DNA from: Crossiella sp. SN42
Lineage (GTDB): Bacteria; Actinomycetota; Actinomycetes; Mycobacteriales; Pseudonocardiaceae
Reading direction: 5' to 3'
Length of the DNA stretch: 64,000 nucleotides
Assembly: GCF_023897065.1 (NCBI RefSeq)
Contig: NZ_JAMHIV010000033.1
Coordinates: 1-64,000, forward strand
The notes under the pieces are model-generated. The model saw only the letters and a program-made list of their open reading frames with translations. It searched no databases and was not told the origin of the DNA. This document shows, one piece after another, positions 60,867 to 64,000 of this stretch (its first letter is position 1; every line of letters begins with the position of its first letter). Position numbers and translations under genes: made by a program.

Positions 60867-61831
60867 ATGGCAATTACAAGTGGCTCCCTGGACCGGAACG
60901 ACAACGCGCGACCCGTCCTGCGCTTCGAGCGCCGGCTGCGCCATCCCCCGGAGAAGGTGTGGCGGGCGGTGACCGATCCGGCCCACCTGAAGCACTGGTT
61001 TCCGGCGGAGCTCCAGACCGAGCAACGCATAGGCGCGCCCATCACATTCGTCTTCCCGGGCGCTGAGGCGCCGCCGGGCAGTGGCGAGATCCTGGAGTTC
61101 GATCCGCCCCGAGTGTTCGCCTCTCCTGGAAAGACGCAAACTCGCTGGACACGACCGTTTTGCGGTTCGAGCTGGTGCCCGAGGACGAGGGCTGCCTGCT
61201 GACTTTCACGCATGCCCTCGGCGGCCCCGGCGACCTGCTGGCCACGGCGCGCCACGCGGCGGGCTGGGACGGCAGGCTGGACGTCCTGGAGGGGGTTTTA
61301 GCAGGCCACGAGGTCGAGTCCACCATGAAGGACTGGTTCCGCCGAGCCGAGCGCTACGTCGAGGAGTTTGGGATCGCCACTGGCGAGTGCGTGGCAGTGG
61401 CTGACGGCTTCCTGCTGCGGGCGCAACGGGACCTGGTTCACCCGAAAGAGAAGGTCTGGGCCGAGCTGACCAAGGACGACCCAGCCGTCCTCGGCGCCGC
61501 TCCCCCGCTGCGCGCCACCCACGGCTACCAGGCCGCGGGCACCGTCACCGAGCTCGACGCCCCCGACGGCCTGACCTACACCTGGCTGCACGAGGACGAA
61601 CCGGCCGGTGTGGTGCGCTGGCAGCTGACCGCGCAGCCCTTCGGCTCCCTGCTGACCGTCACCCAGACCATCCCAGCCCACCTGGCGGACCTGCGCGCGG
61701 TCACCCTGGCCGCCTGGCAGACCCACCTGGAACTGTTCTTCGCCGCCCTGTTCGGCGAGATCCGCTGCCCCTGGCCCACCGACCGCACCGAGGACTTACG
61801 CCAGCGCTACGCCAAAACCCTGGACGCCTGA
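60867..61831 (+). pseudogene. AHSA1/SRPBCC-family gene with a one-base frameshift
   Basis: Two SRPBCC (AHSA1, START-like) domains of about 140 and 130 residues. The first frame runs from ATG 60867 (VLRFERRLRHPPEKVWRAVTD) to GEILEFDPPRVFA, then loses the family sequence. The continuation SWKDANS..LRFELVPEDEGC lies in the +2 frame from 61124. Only two bases (61122-61123) remain where a codon is needed, so one base has been lost. Everything downstream to the stop at 61831 is intact, which suggests either a very recent mutation or a sequencing error. Relatives bind hydrophobic ligands or regulate stress genes. Confidence 0.82.
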
Positions 61832-61872
61832 CCAAGCCCCGTCCCTGACCGAACCCAGCCCCCGGCTCCCCA

Positions 61873-61928
61873 CCCTCGCGAGCAAACGCGCACCGGCAAT
61901 CACGCCTTGATCCCGAATCTCGCGAGGG
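61873..61928. terminator. Hairpin after the AHSA1-like gene
   Basis: Perfect 10-bp arms CCCTCGCGAG (61873-61882) and CTCGCGAGGG (61919-61928) with a 36-base loop, 41 bp after the stop codon. A terminator is possible but the loop is long. Confidence 0.4.
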
Positions 61929-62079
61929 CACCGGGTCCCGCCCCGACCCCGCCCGGGCACAACAAGTTCCCCACCAAATCCGCCCGGCGGACAACCACGC
62001 CAGGCGTTCGGCGAGCCCTACGACCAGCACGGCCAACGCGACCCCGAAGCGCCGCTTCCCTGCCCGCGCAACCGGCATC

Positions 62080-62425
62080 GGCGACCGCTGACCAAACGCT
62101 GCCCGATCGCGAAGGCGACGGCGCGAGCGATCGCCGCCGGTGGCAGCACGAACTCGGTGCGCGAGGCCTCGACCTTGGCCCGGATCCGCGGGTTGGTGAT
62201 CGTGTCCACGATCTCGGTCTCGACGTAGCCGGGTGACACCACGCTCACCCGCAGGTCGGCCACTACTTCCTGGTGGAGGCCCAGTCCTCGACCCCCTGGC
62301 GGGCGAGGGCGACCGGCCTCGGTGATGCGGGCGGCCAGCGCTTCCAGTCGCCCGGTGCGGCGCGCACCGAGCACGACCTCGGCGCCGCCTCGGCCAGCAG
62401 CAGGGCGTTCTCGCCGAGCGCCGCT
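62080..62425 (-). pseudogene. Remnant of a short-chain dehydrogenase
   Basis: On the minus strand an SDR N-terminal piece (GENALLLAEA, then in another frame GAEVVLGARRTGRLEALAARI, about 62425-62318) is followed after a scrambled 40-bp stretch by an SDR C-terminal piece (LRVSVVSPGYVETEIVDTI.. ending FAIGQRLVS, about 62280-62080). The middle, with the NNAG and YxxxK active-site motifs, is deleted, and at least one frameshift is present. It is clearly non-functional. Confidence 0.75.
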
Positions 62426-62522
62426 GCTGGCCGCGAGCTTCGAGCTGCGCGTCGAACGGGGCCCGGCCGGGTTCTCGGTGGCGGAGCCGACCGAGACCGG
62501 TCCCGAGCCGGTCGACCGGCTC

Positions 62523-62567
62523 GCAGGCACCGCAGGCACCGCAGGCACCGCAGGCACCGCGGGCGCC
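62523..62567. repeat. 9-bp tandem repeat
   Basis: Four exact copies of GCAGGCACC (62523-62558) and one diverged copy (GCGGGCGCC, 62559-62567), inside the decayed region. Confidence 0.85.
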
Positions 62568-62856
62568 TACGTGCGGTTCGTCGCCGTGCGCGGAGCGGGT
62601 TCGACGTGATCTTCGCCCGCGAGCTGGGCGAAGCGGGGGCGGGCGCACCGAGCCGGTGGCGGCTCTGCGGCCGCTGGAGCGGCTGATCGCGCTGGCCCAC
62701 GGCTTCGCGGCCCTGGACACCGGCGGTTTCCTGACCGGCTCCCGCCTTGTCGAGGACGACGTCGCAACACGGGCCACCCAGGCTGCGGCCGCACTGATCC
62801 GCAGCGGCCAGTCCAGGGACGGACCGTGCGGCGGCGGTGTGGACGGCGGGCTGGGC

Positions 62857-63186
62857 TCAGTCCTCCTCGTCGAAGGGCTCGTCGCTCCAGCGGAACCAGG
62901 CTTCGTCGCCCTGGATGTGCAGCAGGAACTCCGCCACCGGCCCCTCCGGCGACACCAGGCTGAGCGAGCTGGTGATGCGCCGGTAGGCCTGTTCCCAGGC
63001 GTCGTTGTCCTCGTCGGACTCGCTCAGTGCGAGCTCCGCGTCGAACAGCGGTTTGACCTCGGCGAAGGCGGGCCGCGGCTGGAACCGGCCGTGCAGCCAG
63101 GGAAAGTCCGCTTCGGTGATGACGATCTCGCCGAGCGGTTCCGCGCCCCGGACCAGCCGCCACACCGCACCCGCGTCCAGGTTCAC
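62857..63186 (-). CDS. Hypothetical acidic protein, 109 residues
   Basis: No family recognised. It is small, acidic and Trp/Phe-containing (ITEADFPWLHGRFQPRP, LSESDEDNDAWEQAYRRI) and ends in an acidic tail. GTG 63186 overlaps the stop of the upstream gene by four bases, so the two are co-translated. The compact acidic fold would suit a binding or immunity-like protein, but nothing proves it. Confidence 0.72.
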   Translation of the reverse strand: MNLDAGAVWRLVRGAEPLGEIVITEADFPWLHGRFQPRPAFAEVKPLFDAELALSESDEDNDAWEQAYRRITSSLSLVSPEGPVAEFLLHIQGDEAWFRWSDEPFDEED

Positions 63187-63998
63187 CGCACCTCCGACTC
63201 CGGCACCACCCGGGCGTCGCAGGCGTTCACGAACACCTGTTCCGGCCCGCCACCGGCCGGGACCAGGCCCAGCGCCCACAGCGGCGTCCACCGGTCGCCG
63301 ACCCGGCGGGCCACCAGCTCGCCCCTGGCGACCTGCCTGCCGGGCCGGGCGGCGATGGCGGCCGCCTCGGCCTTCGGCTGGTCGACCGTCACCGCGCACA
63401 GCTCCGGCGGGGGCACCCGTGCGGTGCTGAACTGCACGAGCCCGCCGTCCCGATCCAGGAGGAGGTCCGCCCGCAACGGCAACAGCACACCGTCCTTGCG
63501 CTGCCGCCAGCTCGCGGAGAAGTCGCCGCCGGCGACCGGGGTCACCCGCAGCTCGGCCCCGAGCGCCCACGGGAAGTAGCTCTGCGCCCGCCGGATCGCG
63601 ATGTCCTTGGCCGCGGCCGCGTCGATCGGCGCGGTGGCCGGGGTCAGCGGCGGGGTGAACTCGGCCGCGGTGACCTCGCCGGAGGGCCAGTCCAGGTGCA
63701 CGAGGCCGCGGTTGGCCGTGCCGGTGACCAGTGCGGCGATCAGCAGGGTCTGCCCGTCGGCGCGGCGGATCTCGCGGAGCTGGTAGCCGCCGTCGGGGCC
63801 GAGGAACTTGCGCGCGGTCTCGCGCAGCAGGTCCTCCTGCTCCCGGCTGGTGCTGTTGGGCTCCGGCAGCGGCTCCTCGGCCACGGGCCGCACCAGCGCC
63901 ACGGCCAGCCCGGCCACCACCACGAGTCCGGCTCCCGCCAGCACCCACGGCGCCCGCCGGAACCGGATCGCACCGGCCCGCCGGAACCCGGTGGCCAC
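63183..63998 (-). CDS. Hypothetical membrane-anchored protein, possibly 5'-incomplete
   Basis: At least 271 residues: a basic N-terminus, one membrane segment (about 17-37, VLAGAGLVVVAGLAVALV) and an outer soluble domain with few landmarks (QTLLIAALVTGTANRGLVHLDWPSGE, one Cys pair region near VNACDARVV). GTG 63998 lies two bases from the window edge, so the true start may be outside. It is co-translated with the following 109-residue gene. Confidence 0.65.
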   Translation of the reverse strand: MATGFRRAGAIRFRRAPWVLAGAGLVVVAGLAVALVRPVAEEPLPEPNSTSREQEDLLRETARKFLGPDGGYQLREIRRADGQTLLIAALVTGTANRGLVHLDWPSGEVTAAEFTPPLTPATAPIDAAAAKDIAIRRAQSYFPWALGAELRVTPVAGGDFSASWRQRKDGVLLPLRADLLLDRDGGLVQFSTARVPPPELCAVTVDQPKAEAAAIAARPGRQVARGELVARRVGDRWTPLWALGLVPAGGGPEQVFVNACDARVVPESEVR

Positions 63999-64000
63999 CC

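Larger units (their letters stand above)
61832..62856. other. Decayed region of about 1 kb
   Basis: No intact gene. It contains the hairpin at 61873-61928, an SDR pseudogene (about 62080-62425, minus strand) and a 9-bp tandem repeat (62523-62567). Plus-strand stretches around 62440-62510 (LRVERGPAGFSVAEP) and 62656-62820 (PLERLIALAHGFAALDTGGF) look protein-like but are short, in different frames and without starts, so they are read as relics. Confidence 0.6.

Noticed and set aside
61100-61200. Programmed ribosomal frameshift in the AHSA1-like gene
   Set aside because: No slippery heptamer or downstream structure stands out at 61119-61126; a plain one-base deletion or read error is simpler.

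Overview
The window is chromosomal DNA of very high GC content. GTG and occasionally TTG starts are common, ATGA/GTGA start-stop overlaps are frequent, and many genes appear to lack a Shine-Dalgarno leader. The gene content is actinobacterial: pafB-pafC-tatA-tatC-helY, an ECF/DGPF pair, a DUF4333 protein with Pro/Gly/Gln repeats, an F420-type LLM protein, a membrane Ser/Thr kinase and an Eis-like acetyltransferase. A Pseudonocardiaceae-type organism (Crossiella, Saccharothrix or Amycolatopsis-like) is the best guess, but the sequence alone does not fix the genus. No rRNA, tRNA, CRISPR array, prophage or intact insertion sequence was seen.

Layout. 1-9.1 kb: ppiB and an SDR gene share a terminator. 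Then come an 800-bp spacer with three very large hairpins, a family 2 glycoside hydrolase, an acyl-CoA dehydrogenase coupled to a fused 2-oxoacid dehydrogenase E1, a small secreted protein and a ketopantoate reductase. 9.1-13.9 kb: a SAM methyltransferase, a secreted serine hydrolase, a DsbA-like protein and a NarL-type two-component system whose kinase carries an extra C-terminal membrane domain. 14-18.9 kb: a malonate-use operon (carrier, malonyl-CoA synthetase, carboxyltransferase) opposite a FadR-type regulator. 18.9-24.5 kb: ArsR/LLM, DUF4406/DeoR, a secreted hydrolase and a Baeyer-Villiger-type monooxygenase. 24.5-35.3 kb: an OmpR/kinase pair with a cysteine-containing sensor loop, an oxidoreductase, an ECF sigma/anti-sigma pair, a GDSL hydrolase, a PaaK-like ligase, a second serine hydrolase and a pentapeptide-repeat membrane protein. 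35.3-43.4 kb: a Ser/Thr kinase, Lrp/M24 peptidase, a fourth large hairpin, an ArsR-type regulator/MFS exporter, a 5'-3' exonuclease and two unknowns. 43.4-47.7 kb: an Eis-like acetyltransferase and three tandem AraC paralogues. 48-58 kb: DUF4333, helY, a membrane protein, a diacylglycerol-kinase-like gene, tatC, tatA, a small membrane protein, an alpha/beta hydrolase, pafC and pafB. 58-64 kb: a methyltransferase, DGPF/ECF, a frameshifted AHSA1 gene, a 1-kb decayed region with an SDR pseudogene, and two unknown genes at the edge.

The items most worth a second look are the four giant hairpins, the AraC triplication in which a duplicated upstream leader has become coding sequence, the histidine kinase with a BamE/SmpA-like C-terminal module, the malonate operon with a carboxyltransferase where malonyl-CoA decarboxylase is expected, and a 38-bp near-perfect operator in front of the ArsR/MFS operon.
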